Source: Rhizobiales bacterium 62-47 (GTDB taxonomy: Bacteria > Pseudomonadota > Alphaproteobacteria > Rhizobiales > Xanthobacteraceae). From it: a stretch of DNA of 64,000 bases. Below the pieces are notes generated by a model. It searched no databases and was not told where the DNA came from. It saw nothing but the letters and a program-made list of their open reading frames with translations. The translations under genes were made by a program, and so were the position numbers. The stretch is from the NCBI GenBank assembly GCA_001899255.1, contig MKVX01000002.1:186001-250000 (forward strand). Reading direction: 5' to 3'. Positions 7,803-15,327 of the stretch are shown here, piece after piece. Numbering within the stretch: position 1 is the stretch's first letter; every line of letters starts with the position of its first letter.

Positions 7803-8809
7803 CCGGGCTGATCGACATCCCGATGATCTGGGCCTTCATCATCGCCTTCGCGGTGTTTGTCTACGTGGTGATGGACGGCTTCGACCTCGGCCTCGGCATG
7901 CTGTTCCCGCTGTTTCCGCACAAACGTGATCGTGACGTCATGATGAACAGCGTCGCACCGGTGTGGGATGGTAACGAGACCTGGCTGGTGCTCGGCGGCG
8001 GCGGCTTGTTCGCAGCATTCCCGCTTGCCTATGCGGTGCTGATGCCGGCGCTTTACACACCGATGATCGCCATGTTGATCGGGCTGGTGTTTCGCGGCGT
8101 CGCATTTGAGTTTCGCTGGCGCTCGCAACGCGAACGCAATCGCTGGGACGTGGCCTTCGCCGGCGGTTCGCTGCTGGCGGCACTGGCGCAAGGCATTGCG
8201 CTCGGCGCTATCCTACAAGGCGTGCATGTCGAAGGCCGCGCTTACGCCGGTGGCTGGTGGGATTGGCTGACGCCATTCAGCGTGCTCACCGGCATCGCAC
8301 TGGTGATCGGTTACGCCTTGCTTGGCGCCACCTGGCTGGTGATGAAGACCACCGGTGACCTGCGCGAGAAAGCCTATCATCTGAGCTGGTGGCTGTTGTT
8401 CGCGATGCTGGCGGCCATCGGCACCGTCAGCCTGGCGACGCCATTCCTGGATGTGGAGTACGCACGGCGCTGGTTCACCTGGCCGAACATCCTGTTCACC
8501 GCACCGGTGCCGATCGCGGTGGCTGCGGTCACCGCGCTGCTGCTGCGCAGCCTTGCGCTACGGCAGGATTACCGGCCGTTCTTCCTGGCGCTGGCGCTGT
8601 TCGCGTTGTCCTACGCCGGACTCGGCATCAGCATGTATCCCTACATCGTCCCGCGCAGCATCACGATCTGGCAGGGCGCGGCCCCCCATAACAGCCAGGT
8701 CTTTATGCTCGTCGGTGTCGCCGTTCTGGTGCCGATTATTCTTGCCTACACGGCCTGGGCCTACTGGGTGTTTCGCGGCAAGGTCGATCCCGAGAGCGGC
8801 TACCACTGA
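7799..8809 (+). CDS. cioB: Cytochrome bd-type quinol oxidase subunit II
   Basis: A 336-aa membrane subunit partnering CioA. It starts with the family-typical IPMIWAFIIAFAVFVYVVMD followed by GFDLGLGML, then has PVWDGNETWLVLGGGGLFAAFPLAYA near residues 55-80 and several further membrane helices. Its length is normal for CydB/CioB. ATG 7799 overlaps the cioA stop (ATGA), and its own stop overlaps the ATG of the DUF2474 micro-gene (TGATG), giving a three-gene operon. The subunit supports heme insertion and oxidase stability rather than binding heme itself. Confidence 0.95.
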   Translation: MTGLIDIPMIWAFIIAFAVFVYVVMDGFDLGLGMLFPLFPHKRDRDVMMNSVAPVWDGNETWLVLGGGGLFAAFPLAYAVLMPALYTPMIAMLIGLVFRGVAFEFRWRSQRERNRWDVAFAGGSLLAALAQGIALGAILQGVHVEGRAYAGGWWDWLTPFSVLTGIALVIGYALLGATWLVMKTTGDLREKAYHLSWWLLFAMLAAIGTVSLATPFLDVEYARRWFTWPNILFTAPVPIAVAAVTALLLRSLALRQDYRPFFLALALFALSYAGLGISMYPYIVPRSITIWQGAAPHNSQVFMLVGVAVLVPIILAYTAWAYWVFRGKVDPESGYH

Positions 8810-8940
8810 TGGCAACACGCCCACACCATCCGCCGTCGCTGACGCAGCGTTTGCTGTGGTTCGTGCTGTTGTGGCTTGGTGGCGTCGGCAGTGTCGCTGT
8901 CGTCGCCTACATATTGCGGCTCTGGATCGCACCGGGATGA
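8809..8940 (+). CDS. DUF2474-like single-span subunit of the CIO oxidase
   Basis: A 43-aa protein, MATRPHHPPSLTQRLLWFVL followed by LWLGGVGSVAVVAYILRLWI and APG. It has a short basic N-terminus, one membrane helix and a short tail. The start codon overlaps the cioB stop (TGATG at 8807-8811), so it is translationally coupled. DUF2474 proteins occur directly after cioAB in proteobacteria and are thought to be small accessory subunits comparable to CydX of E. coli. Size, topology and position all fit. Family assignment is by recognition of the pattern, not by alignment. Confidence 0.8.
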   Translation: MATRPHHPPSLTQRLLWFVLLWLGGVGSVAVVAYILRLWIAPG

Positions 8941-9079
8941 CAAAGGTGCGACATTGCGCCCGACCTCACACGACGAAAACTTTAAGCTTTCCAGCGACCT
9001 CCTCACACCGCTTGCCAACTCGCGGTCGGTGCGATCTTATTGCAGCAATTGATTTCATGACGATACCCTATGGCAAGCA

Positions 9080-9092
9080 CACCGTAACGGTG
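9080..9092. promoter_or_regulatory. Short palindrome upstream of the L,D-transpeptidase
   Basis: CACCGTAACGGTG is a 13-base palindrome (6-base arms around one base) 32 bases before the ATG at 9125. It could be an operator or chance; no second copy was seen nearby. Confidence 0.25.
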
Positions 9093-9124
9093 ACCTGCCA
9101 CAACGCCGACCTGGAGATACTGCG

Positions 9125-9718
9125 ATGCGCGGACTTCGGCATTTCATCTGGACAGCACTCGCCGCAACGGGGCTGATGCTGTCGGCTTCGCAAAGTTTCG
9201 CGCAAAAGCCCGATGTCGGCGATGAGCCGGGATTGGTCGCCGACGATGCGTACGAATTGGATCCGGAATTCCGCAAGCAGATGGTGCTGTACCGCACCAC
9301 CGAGCCGCCCGGCACCATCATCATCCAGACCTCCGAACGTCATCTCTATCTGATTCAGGGTAACGGCCGCGCCATACGCTACGGTATCGGCGTCGGCCGC
9401 GACGGCTTCCAATGGCAGGGCCTGCTGAACATTACCCGCAAGGCCGAATGGCCCGATTGGACACCGCCGCCGGAGATGATCCAGCGTCAGCCCTACCTGC
9501 CGCGCTTCATGGCGGGCGGCCCCGGCAATCCACTCGGCGCGCGCGCGCTCTATCTCGGTACCACGGTCTACCGCATCCACGGCACCAACCGTCCCGATAC
9601 CATCGGCACCGCCATTTCGTCGGGCTGCTTCCGTCTGGTCAATGCCGACGTGGCCGATCTCTATGATCGCGTGCCGGTCGGCACCAAGGTGATCGTCCGG
9701 CAAAAGCCGCAGCTCTGA
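9125..9718 (+). CDS. L,D-transpeptidase (YkuD/ErfK family), exported
   Basis: A 197-aa protein with a signal peptide (MRGLRHFIWTALAATGLMLS, cleavage after ASQSFA). The YkuD catalytic domain spans about 55-195. The active site is visible as YRIHGTNRPDTIG followed by ISSGCFRLVNADV with nucleophile Cys168. It acts in the periplasm on peptidoglycan stem peptides, making 3-3 cross-links or attaching proteins. The usual SHGC is here SSGC, as in many alphaproteobacterial members. GGAG lies about 9 bases before the ATG. It appears monocistronic. Which of the several family roles it performs cannot be read from sequence. Confidence 0.9.
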   Translation: MRGLRHFIWTALAATGLMLSASQSFAQKPDVGDEPGLVADDAYELDPEFRKQMVLYRTTEPPGTIIIQTSERHLYLIQGNGRAIRYGIGVGRDGFQWQGLLNITRKAEWPDWTPPPEMIQRQPYLPRFMAGGPGNPLGARALYLGTTVYRIHGTNRPDTIGTAISSGCFRLVNADVADLYDRVPVGTKVIVRQKPQL

Positions 9719-9787
9719 GCCAGCGCGTTTTCCCGGCGCCAATTTTCCGTTCTTTGACTTTTCGATCATTGCGAGAAAGCCATATCC

Positions 9788-10825
9788 ATGCGGACTTTTC
9801 GAACCGGCCTTTTGATCGGCCTTGCCGTTGCCGTTGCCGTTGCCGCCGCCGCCATCACTTATGAACGCTACGATACCAAGACGCTCAAGCGCACAGTGAA
9901 ACGCGATGCGGTTCTGTGCGGCGTGAACACCGGCCTGCCCGGCTTCTCGAACCCGGATGACAAGGGCAACTGGTCAGGCTTCGACGTCGATTTCTGCCGC
10001 GCTGTGGCTGCCGCCATTTTCAACGATCCGAGCAAGGTGAAATTCCTGCCGCTCGACGCCAACCAGCGCTTCAAGGAATTGCAAAACCGCAAAGTCGATA
10101 TTCTTTCCCGCAACTCGACATGGAGCATGTCGCGAGAAACCGGCTACGAGCTCTATTTCCCGGCCGTGTCTTACTATGACGGCGAAGGTTTCATGGTGAA
10201 CAGCTCGCGCAAGAGCGAATCCGCGCTCGATCTCGACGGCGCCAAGGTCTGCGTGCAGGGCGAAACCACCACCCAACTCAATCTGGCCGATTACTTCAAA
10301 GCCAACAACATGAAGTATGACGAGATGAAGTTCGGCAAGCTGGAGGACGTCATCAAGGCCTATGACGAAGGCAAATGCGATGTGCTGACCGCCGACGTCT
10401 CGCAGCTCTACGCCATCCGCCTGCGGCTGACCAAGCCGAAAGACAGCACTATCCTGCCGGATGTCATCTCAAAGGAGCCACTGGCCCCGGTTGTCCGTCA
10501 ACGCGACGATGAATGGATGATGATCGTCAAATGGACGCTCTATGCCATGATCAACGCCGAAGAGCTTGGCGTGACCTCGCAGAACATCGATGAAGCGTTG
10601 AAGTCGAAGAAGCCCGACGTGATGCGGCTCGTCGGTACGGAGGGCACCTACGGCGAAGAGCTGGGATTGACCAAGGATTGGGCTGCTCGCATCATTCGCC
10701 ATGTCGGCAACTATGGCGAAGTCTATGAGCGCAATGTCGGCGCGCGCTCAAAACTCGGCATTCCGCGTGGACTCAATCAACTCTGGAATGCCGGTGGCAT
10801 CCAATACGCCCCGCCGATCCGCTAG
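9788..10825 (+). CDS. Amino-acid ABC transporter substrate-binding protein, AapJ-like
   Basis: A 345-aa periplasmic solute-binding protein of family 3 (SBP_bac_3), resembling the general L-amino-acid binding protein AapJ/BztA. The N-terminus has a hydrophobic segment (TGLLIGLAVAVAVAAAAITY), then VLCGVNTGLPGFSNPDDKGN and WSGFDVDFCRAVAAAIF, with LSRNSTWSMSRE in the ligand-binding region. The C-terminus ends GIPRGLNQLWNAGGIQYAPP, typical of AapJ. Permease and ATPase genes (aapQMP) are not adjacent, so it is an orphan that must use distant components or serve as a receptor. GAGAAAG precedes ATG 9788. Confidence 0.88.
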   Translation: MRTFRTGLLIGLAVAVAVAAAAITYERYDTKTLKRTVKRDAVLCGVNTGLPGFSNPDDKGNWSGFDVDFCRAVAAAIFNDPSKVKFLPLDANQRFKELQNRKVDILSRNSTWSMSRETGYELYFPAVSYYDGEGFMVNSSRKSESALDLDGAKVCVQGETTTQLNLADYFKANNMKYDEMKFGKLEDVIKAYDEGKCDVLTADVSQLYAIRLRLTKPKDSTILPDVISKEPLAPVVRQRDDEWMMIVKWTLYAMINAEELGVTSQNIDEALKSKKPDVMRLVGTEGTYGEELGLTKDWAARIIRHVGNYGEVYERNVGARSKLGIPRGLNQLWNAGGIQYAPPIR

Positions 10826-10839
10826 TACGATTGCTTGAT

Positions 10840-10985
10840 TGCATCCTTCGAGGCTCGCCGCACAACGCGGCTCGCACCTCAGGATGACGTTATCGCCACG
10901 CGCGATTAAGCGGCCGTGCGATATTTCGTCACCCTGAGGAGCGCGCACTTACTTGCGCGCCCTGAAGGGCGACGGGCTCTGAAAT
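10840..10985. repeat. Dispersed palindromic repeat (GAGG/CCTC type)
   Basis: Intergenic stretch with nested inverted repeats: GCCGC-acaac-GCGGC inside arms CATCCTTCGAGG and CCTCAGGATG, and a second unit with CACCCTGAGG followed by GCGCGC-acttactt-GCGCGC. This pattern is common between genes in Bradyrhizobium and Rhodopseudomonas genomes. It lies between convergent genes and may serve as a transcription end. Confidence 0.6.
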
Positions 10986-10988
10986 TAT

Positions 10989-12128
10989 TCAATAGCCCCT
11001 GCCGCGCGCCAGTTGATCGGCGTGATAGTTGCTGTCGCCGAACAGTTCCTGACATACCCGCGCCCGCTTCATGAAGAAGCCGATGTCGAACTGATCGGTC
11101 ATGCCCATGCCGCCGTGCATCTGCACGCCTTCCTGTACCGCCAGCGTCGCGGTAGTGCCGGCGCGCGCCTTCGCGACCGCGACCGCGGCACCGGCTTTGC
11201 CGGCATCCTGATCCAGCGCCTGCAATGCTTTCAGCACGGCTGCGCGGGTGATCTCGATATCGATGTAGAGCTGCGCGGCGCGATGCTGCAGCGCCTGAAA
11301 CTCGCCGATCAGTTTGCCGAACTGCTTGCGTTCCTTCAGATAGGTGACGGTGCGCCCGAATACCTCCTCGCTGAGGCCGATCATTTCCGACGCCACCGCG
11401 CCGCGCCCGATATTCAGCACGCCCTCGAGCAAGTCTGCACCTTGATCGATCTCGCCCAGCACGCTGTCGGCAGTCACCTCGACGTTGTCGAAGGTGATGC
11501 GTGCCGCGTTATGCGAATCGACCATCGCGGTGCGTTCGATGGCGATGCCCTTGCTCTTCGGATCGACCAGAAACAGCGTCAATCCGTTGCGTTCGCCGGC
11601 GCTGCCAGCGCTGCGCGCCGCGACAATCAACAGATCGGCAATATGACCGTCAACCACGAAGGTCTTGGTCCCGATCAACCTGAATCCGTTACCGGAGCGG
11701 ACGGCCTGCAGGCTGACCTGCAACGGCCGATGCTTCGCATGTTCGTCCACCGCCAGCGCGGCGAGCAACGAGCCATCGGCGATCTTCGGCAGATACGCCG
11801 ATTGCTGTGTCGCATTGCCACCGCGCAACAGCGCCGACGTGCCGAGCACCGCCGTGGCGAAGAACGGTGACGGCATCAGCGTGCGGCCGATCTCCTCCAT
11901 CAACACGCCAGCTTCGACATTGCCAAGGCCGCTGCCACCGAACTTCTCCGGGACCAGAAGTCCGGCAAATCCCATCTCGGCGAACGTCTTCCACAACGCA
12001 CGGGAAAATCCGTCGGCATCCCTGCTGTCGCGCAACTGGCGCAGATGCGCTACGGGCGCCTTGTCGCTAATCAGGCCGCGCGCGCTGTCGCGGAGCATCG
12101 ATTGTTCTTCGGTCAGGACGAGGGGCAT
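10989..12128 (-). CDS. Acyl-CoA dehydrogenase family protein (shorter partner)
   Basis: A 379-aa flavoprotein. The N-terminal helical domain starts LTEEQSMLRDSARGLISDKA, the central beta domain is about 120-225, and the C-terminal helical domain has GRGAVASEMIGL, TVTYLKERKQFGKLIGEFQA and QMHGGMGMTDQFDIGFFMKR. It would oxidise an acyl-CoA thioester at the alpha-beta bond using FAD and pass electrons to ETF. It lies 158 bases downstream of a second, longer paralogue on the same strand. Such unequal pairs often form heteromeric dehydrogenases for branched or cyclic acyl-CoAs. The substrate is unknown. Electron-transfer and thiolase genes are not adjacent. Confidence 0.88.
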   Translation of the reverse strand: MPLVLTEEQSMLRDSARGLISDKAPVAHLRQLRDSRDADGFSRALWKTFAEMGFAGLLVPEKFGGSGLGNVEAGVLMEEIGRTLMPSPFFATAVLGTSALLRGGNATQQSAYLPKIADGSLLAALAVDEHAKHRPLQVSLQAVRSGNGFRLIGTKTFVVDGHIADLLIVAARSAGSAGERNGLTLFLVDPKSKGIAIERTAMVDSHNAARITFDNVEVTADSVLGEIDQGADLLEGVLNIGRGAVASEMIGLSEEVFGRTVTYLKERKQFGKLIGEFQALQHRAAQLYIDIEITRAAVLKALQALDQDAGKAGAAVAVAKARAGTTATLAVQEGVQMHGGMGMTDQFDIGFFMKRARVCQELFGDSNYHADQLARGRGY

Positions 12129-12198
12129 GAGTGAATACCGGAAATCTGGTGTGAATCTGAAATTGGATGAACAGTCCTCTGGAACAGAGGTGAGTTGT

Positions 12199-12281
12199 CG
12201 TCATTGCGAGGAGCGAAGCGACGAAGCAATCCAGGTTTTGAAACTGTCATTCTGGATTGCTTCGCTCCGCTCGCAATGACG
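12199..12281. repeat. GTCATTGCGAG-type palindromic repeat
   Basis: CGTCATTGCGAG (12199-12210) and CTCGCAATGACG (12270-12281) are exact inverted arms; inside them GAAGCAATCCAG faces CTGGATTGCTTC. The element is about 83 bases and sits between the two acyl-CoA dehydrogenase genes. Similar arms recur at 15208-15310, and a fragment lies at 26495-26509, so it is a dispersed family. Confidence 0.75.
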
Positions 12282-12286
12282 ATGAA

Positions 12287-13471
12287 TTAGGCTCCCGGCA
12301 GATCGAGGATTCGCTTGGCGACAATGCCGAGCATGACTTCGCTTGTGCCGCCTTCGATGGAATTGGCCTTGGTGCGCAGCCATGCACGCGGACGCGCGCC
12401 CTGCTTCGACCGCTCGCTCTCCCACTCCAGCGCATCCGCGCCGCCGGCCGACATCAGGATCTCGTAGCGTCGCTTGTTGAGTTCGGTGCCGTAATATTTC
12501 ATCGCCGACGAAAACGCCGGATGGCCCTGCCCGGCCTTGGCGAGATCGATCGCACGCTCGGCCGCGCAAGCCAGCGCAGCTTCATCGACCTCAAAGGCCG
12601 CAATCTGGCCGCGCAGCATCGCATCGTCGAGTCGACCCTGCGCATCGGAACCGACCGAGTCGGCGGCAATCTGCCCGAGTGGGCGGCCGACGCTGCGATC
12701 GCCGAGACCGGAGATCATCGCCCGCTCATGCTGCAGCAGATACTTGGCAACATCCCAGCCGCGATTGACGGTGCCGACGACATGCGACTTCGGCACCCGC
12801 ACATTGTCGAAGAAGGTTTCGCAGAACGGCGACTTGCCGGAAATCAGCAGGATCGGTTTGGTCGAGACGCCCTTCGACGTCATGTCGAACAGGATGAAGC
12901 TGATGCCGTCGTGCTTCTTCGCGGTGGGATCGGTGCGCACCAGGCAGAAGATCCAATCGGCATAGTTGGCGTAGGAGGTCCAGATCTTCTGACCGTTGAT
13001 GATGAAATCGTCGCCATCGCTTTCGGCGCGGGTCTGCAGCGAAGCGAGATCGGAGCCGGCGTTCGGCTCGGAATAGCCCTGACACCAACGGATCAATCCC
13101 GCAGTGATCTTGGGCAGGTGCTCCGCCTTCTGCGCATCGGTGCCGTATTTCAACAGCGCGGGGCCAAGCATCCAGATGCCGAAGCTCGACAGCGGCGGCC
13201 GCGCGCCGATCGCCGCCATCTCCTCGCGCAACACCTTGGCTTCGGCGCCATCGAGTCCACCGCCGCCATATTGCTTGGGCCAATCCGGCACCGTCCAGCC
13301 CTTGTCACGCATACGCTCGAACCAGACTTTCTGTGCTTCGGACACAAACGTGGTGTTGCGTCCGCCCCAGAACACATCTTCGTCGCGCATCACCGGCTTG
13401 CGCATCTCGGGCGGACAATTGGCTTCCAGCCAGGCGCGGGTCTCGCGGCGAAATTGATCGAGATCAGGCAT
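12287..13471 (-). CDS. Acyl-CoA dehydrogenase family protein (longer partner)
   Basis: A 394-aa acyl-CoA dehydrogenase fold protein starting MPDLDQFRRETRAWLEANCP followed by PEMRKP. It contains WPKQYGGGGLDGAEAKVLRE, a substrate/FAD region GYSEPNAGSDLASLQTRAES with NGQKIWTSYANYADW, and a C-terminal TKANSIEGGTSEVMLGIVAK followed by RILDLPG. The last segment is the characteristic IEGGTSEI-type motif of this group. It is the first gene of a two-gene minus-strand unit with the shorter paralogue at 10989. It presumably acts in fatty-acid-like or cyclic-acid beta-oxidation in the cytoplasm. The specific substrate is not deducible. Confidence 0.9.
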   Translation of the reverse strand: MPDLDQFRRETRAWLEANCPPEMRKPVMRDEDVFWGGRNTTFVSEAQKVWFERMRDKGWTVPDWPKQYGGGGLDGAEAKVLREEMAAIGARPPLSSFGIWMLGPALLKYGTDAQKAEHLPKITAGLIRWCQGYSEPNAGSDLASLQTRAESDGDDFIINGQKIWTSYANYADWIFCLVRTDPTAKKHDGISFILFDMTSKGVSTKPILLISGKSPFCETFFDNVRVPKSHVVGTVNRGWDVAKYLLQHERAMISGLGDRSVGRPLGQIAADSVGSDAQGRLDDAMLRGQIAAFEVDEAALACAAERAIDLAKAGQGHPAFSSAMKYYGTELNKRRYEILMSAGGADALEWESERSKQGARPRAWLRTKANSIEGGTSEVMLGIVAKRILDLPGA

Positions 13472-13655
13472 GCGAATGTTTCCCGTTACAAATTTCGCGT
13501 GGTGGAACGCGATGTCGTGACACGGGGCAAACCTTAGCGGTCACTTGGGGAATATCAATATCTCTCTGTGCGCGCCGCGCGTGCAGCGGATGTGATAGTG
13601 ATGCGCGTCATGTCGCGCTTCCGCCGCGATAAGCTGAACACCGGAAAGAAAACCC

Positions 13656-14204
13656 ATGCGCCTCAAACTGCTTTCGCCCGGCGAAATGAGCGACGATCAA
13701 CGGCAGACCTATGACGAATCGATTGCCAGCAAGCGCGGCAGCCCGCCGCCCCCGATGATGGCGTGGCTCAACAGCCCGGAGATGGCGCGGCACGCCACAC
13801 GGCTGGGTGCATTCCTGCGTTACGATACGAGTTTCCCGGCCAAGCTTTCGGAGATCGCCATTCTGGTCACAGCGCGGCATTGGACGTCGCATTACGAATG
13901 GTATGCCCACAAGCGGCTGGCACTGGCAGGCGGCATGGATCCGAAAATCATCGAAGACATTCGCTGCCGCCGCACGCCGACATTCGATGACGCCAAGGCC
14001 CGGTTGGTTTACGACCTGAGCAAATCGCTGCACGAAGGCCACGGCGTCACCAAATCGCTTTACGACGAAGCGGTGAAATCGATCGGCGAGCGCGGCATTG
14101 TCGAGGTGATCGGCCTGTGCGGCTACTACACCATGGTGTCGATGACGCTGAACACCTTCGAATTCGACCTGCCGAACGGCGAAGTCTCCGAACTGATCGA
14201 TTGA
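13656..14204 (+). CDS. Carboxymuconolactone decarboxylase (CMD) family protein
   Basis: A 182-aa alpha-helical protein. The core SEIAILVTARHWTSHYEWYA followed by HKRLALAGG is the CMD/AhpD fold signature with Glu and His residues, and VEVIGLCGYYTMVSMTLNTF closes the domain. The CxxC pair of AhpD-type peroxidase partners is absent, so a thiol peroxidase role is unlikely. Members with this pattern resemble gamma-carboxymuconolactone decarboxylases of aromatic catabolism, but many are of unknown function. It is divergent from the acyl-CoA dehydrogenase pair, which fits a catabolic setting. Confidence 0.82.
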   Translation: MRLKLLSPGEMSDDQRQTYDESIASKRGSPPPPMMAWLNSPEMARHATRLGAFLRYDTSFPAKLSEIAILVTARHWTSHYEWYAHKRLALAGGMDPKIIEDIRCRRTPTFDDAKARLVYDLSKSLHEGHGVTKSLYDEAVKSIGERGIVEVIGLCGYYTMVSMTLNTFEFDLPNGEVSELID

Positions 14205-14281
14205 TTTGCACGTCAAGGGGCTTGTCGCGGGAACCTTGCTGCGGCAACCTCGTTTGACCGATGTTTCGGAGGAGCACGCCC

Positions 14282-14620
14282 ATGACGACCGTGAAGATCG
14301 CCGCTGCCATCGTGTTGCTGGCCGCCGGTATCGCGCCAACCCTCAGCCTGACCGCCAGCGCCGCCGACCTGCGCCTCGAGCGACAGCATCACCGCCATTA
14401 TGTGCGGGTCGAGCGCAATCCCTATCGGTTCACGTTCTCCTACAACCACAACTACGGCCCGGTCGAGTTCTGGACCGACGGCGTGCGCGCCATACCCGAC
14501 CGCATCGTTCACCCGATCGGCGAGCGCCCCTACGCTTACTACGATGTCAATCAGCGCTATTGCGGCCAATCCACCGCCAGCTATCGTGGCCAGGATGGGC
14601 ACCGGCATCCCTGCAATTGA
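14282..14620 (+). CDS. Small exported protein of unknown function
   Basis: A 112-aa protein with a signal peptide (MTTVKIAAAIVLLAAGIAPT, cleavage near LTASAAD). The mature part is rich in His, Tyr and Arg (RLERQHHRHYVRVERNPYRF), with QRYCGQSTASYRGQDGHRHP near the end. A GGAGGA ribosome-binding site about 9 bases upstream selects ATG 14282 over the in-frame ATG at 14261. I do not recognise the family. The His/Tyr-rich composition could mean metal or heme contact, but that is speculation. Confidence 0.65.
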   Translation: MTTVKIAAAIVLLAAGIAPTLSLTASAADLRLERQHHRHYVRVERNPYRFTFSYNHNYGPVEFWTDGVRAIPDRIVHPIGERPYAYYDVNQRYCGQSTASYRGQDGHRHPCN

Positions 14621-14691
14621 CGATGCGGGTGGCGAATCATTTCCGCAACTGACGAAAGCCGCTGCCAATAACCCGGCAGCATACGGGACCG

Positions 14692-15195
14692 ATGATCATG
14701 ACATCAGCCCATCGACCGGTCGTCGCGGGTACGCGGATCGGCCACGTTCACCTCAAAGTCGCCGACCTCGAACGCGCGCTCGGTTTCTATCGCGACGTGC
14801 TCGGCTTCGAACTGATGCAGCGTTATGGCGATCAGGCCGCTTTCATTTCGGCCGGCGGCTATCATCATCACATCGGACTGAACACGTGGGAGAGCAAGGG
14901 CGGCGAACCTCCGCCGCCCGGGACCACCGGACTGTTTCACACCGCCATTCTTTATCCGACGCGCGCGGCGCTGGCCGATGCGCTGCACCGCGTGCTCGAG
15001 GCTGGCATCCCGCTCGACGGAGCCAGCGACCACGGCGTCAGCGAGGCGCTCTATCTACGCGACCCGGACGAGAACGGCGTCGAACTGTATCGCGACCGGC
15101 CTCCGGAAGAATGGCCGCGCAATGCCGACGGTTCGCTGGCGATGTTTACGCGGCGGCTCGATATCGACGACCTCATGCGTCCGCGCATCGTCTGA
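14692..15195 (+). CDS. VOC-family (glyoxalase/extradiol dioxygenase-like) protein
   Basis: A 167-aa single vicinal-oxygen-chelate domain protein. TRIGHVHLKVADLERALGFY followed by RDVLGFEL is the opening beta-alpha-beta unit, with a metal-binding His near residue 18-20. A second His lies in GLFHTAILYPTR, and the C-terminal acidic ligand is in RDPDENGVELYRDRP. The pattern matches the CatE-like branch (catechol 2,3-dioxygenase related), but a single-domain protein of this kind cannot be assigned a substrate. The start could be ATG 14692 or 14698. It follows the exported protein gene by 71 bases on the same strand. Confidence 0.8.
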   Translation: MIMTSAHRPVVAGTRIGHVHLKVADLERALGFYRDVLGFELMQRYGDQAAFISAGGYHHHIGLNTWESKGGEPPPPGTTGLFHTAILYPTRAALADALHRVLEAGIPLDGASDHGVSEALYLRDPDENGVELYRDRPPEEWPRNADGSLAMFTRRLDIDDLMRPRIV

Positions 15196-15207
15196 TTGCA
15201 CTCCCCC

Positions 15208-15310
15208 CGTCATTGCGAGCACTCCCCTCCCTTCTTCCTCCCCCGCGTGGGGGGGAGGGTTGGCGTGGGAGAACTGGATTGCTTCGTCGCTTTCGCTCTT
15301 CGCAATGACA
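15208..15310. repeat. GTCATTGCGAG repeat with an inserted C/G-tract hairpin
   Basis: The outer arms CGTCATTGCGAG (15208-15219) and CGCAATGACA (15301-15310) belong to the same family as the element at 12199, including GGATTGCTTCG in the right half. Between them is a pyrimidine-rich block ending CCTCCCCC, then GCGT, then GGGGGGGAGG, which forms its own hairpin. It lies between the convergent VOC and MFS genes and may work as a bidirectional transcription end. Confidence 0.65.
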
Positions 15311-15327
15311 CGTGGCAAGAACTTCGA

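Noticed and set aside
12257-13537. A 426-codon plus-strand frame opposite an acyl-CoA dehydrogenase
   Set aside because: Antisense shadow; the minus-strand protein has full family motifs.
10840-15310. CRISPR array or transposon ends from the repeated GTCATTGCGAG elements
   Set aside because: The copies are single, far apart, palindromic and without spacers, transposase or target duplications; they fit dispersed intergenic palindromes.
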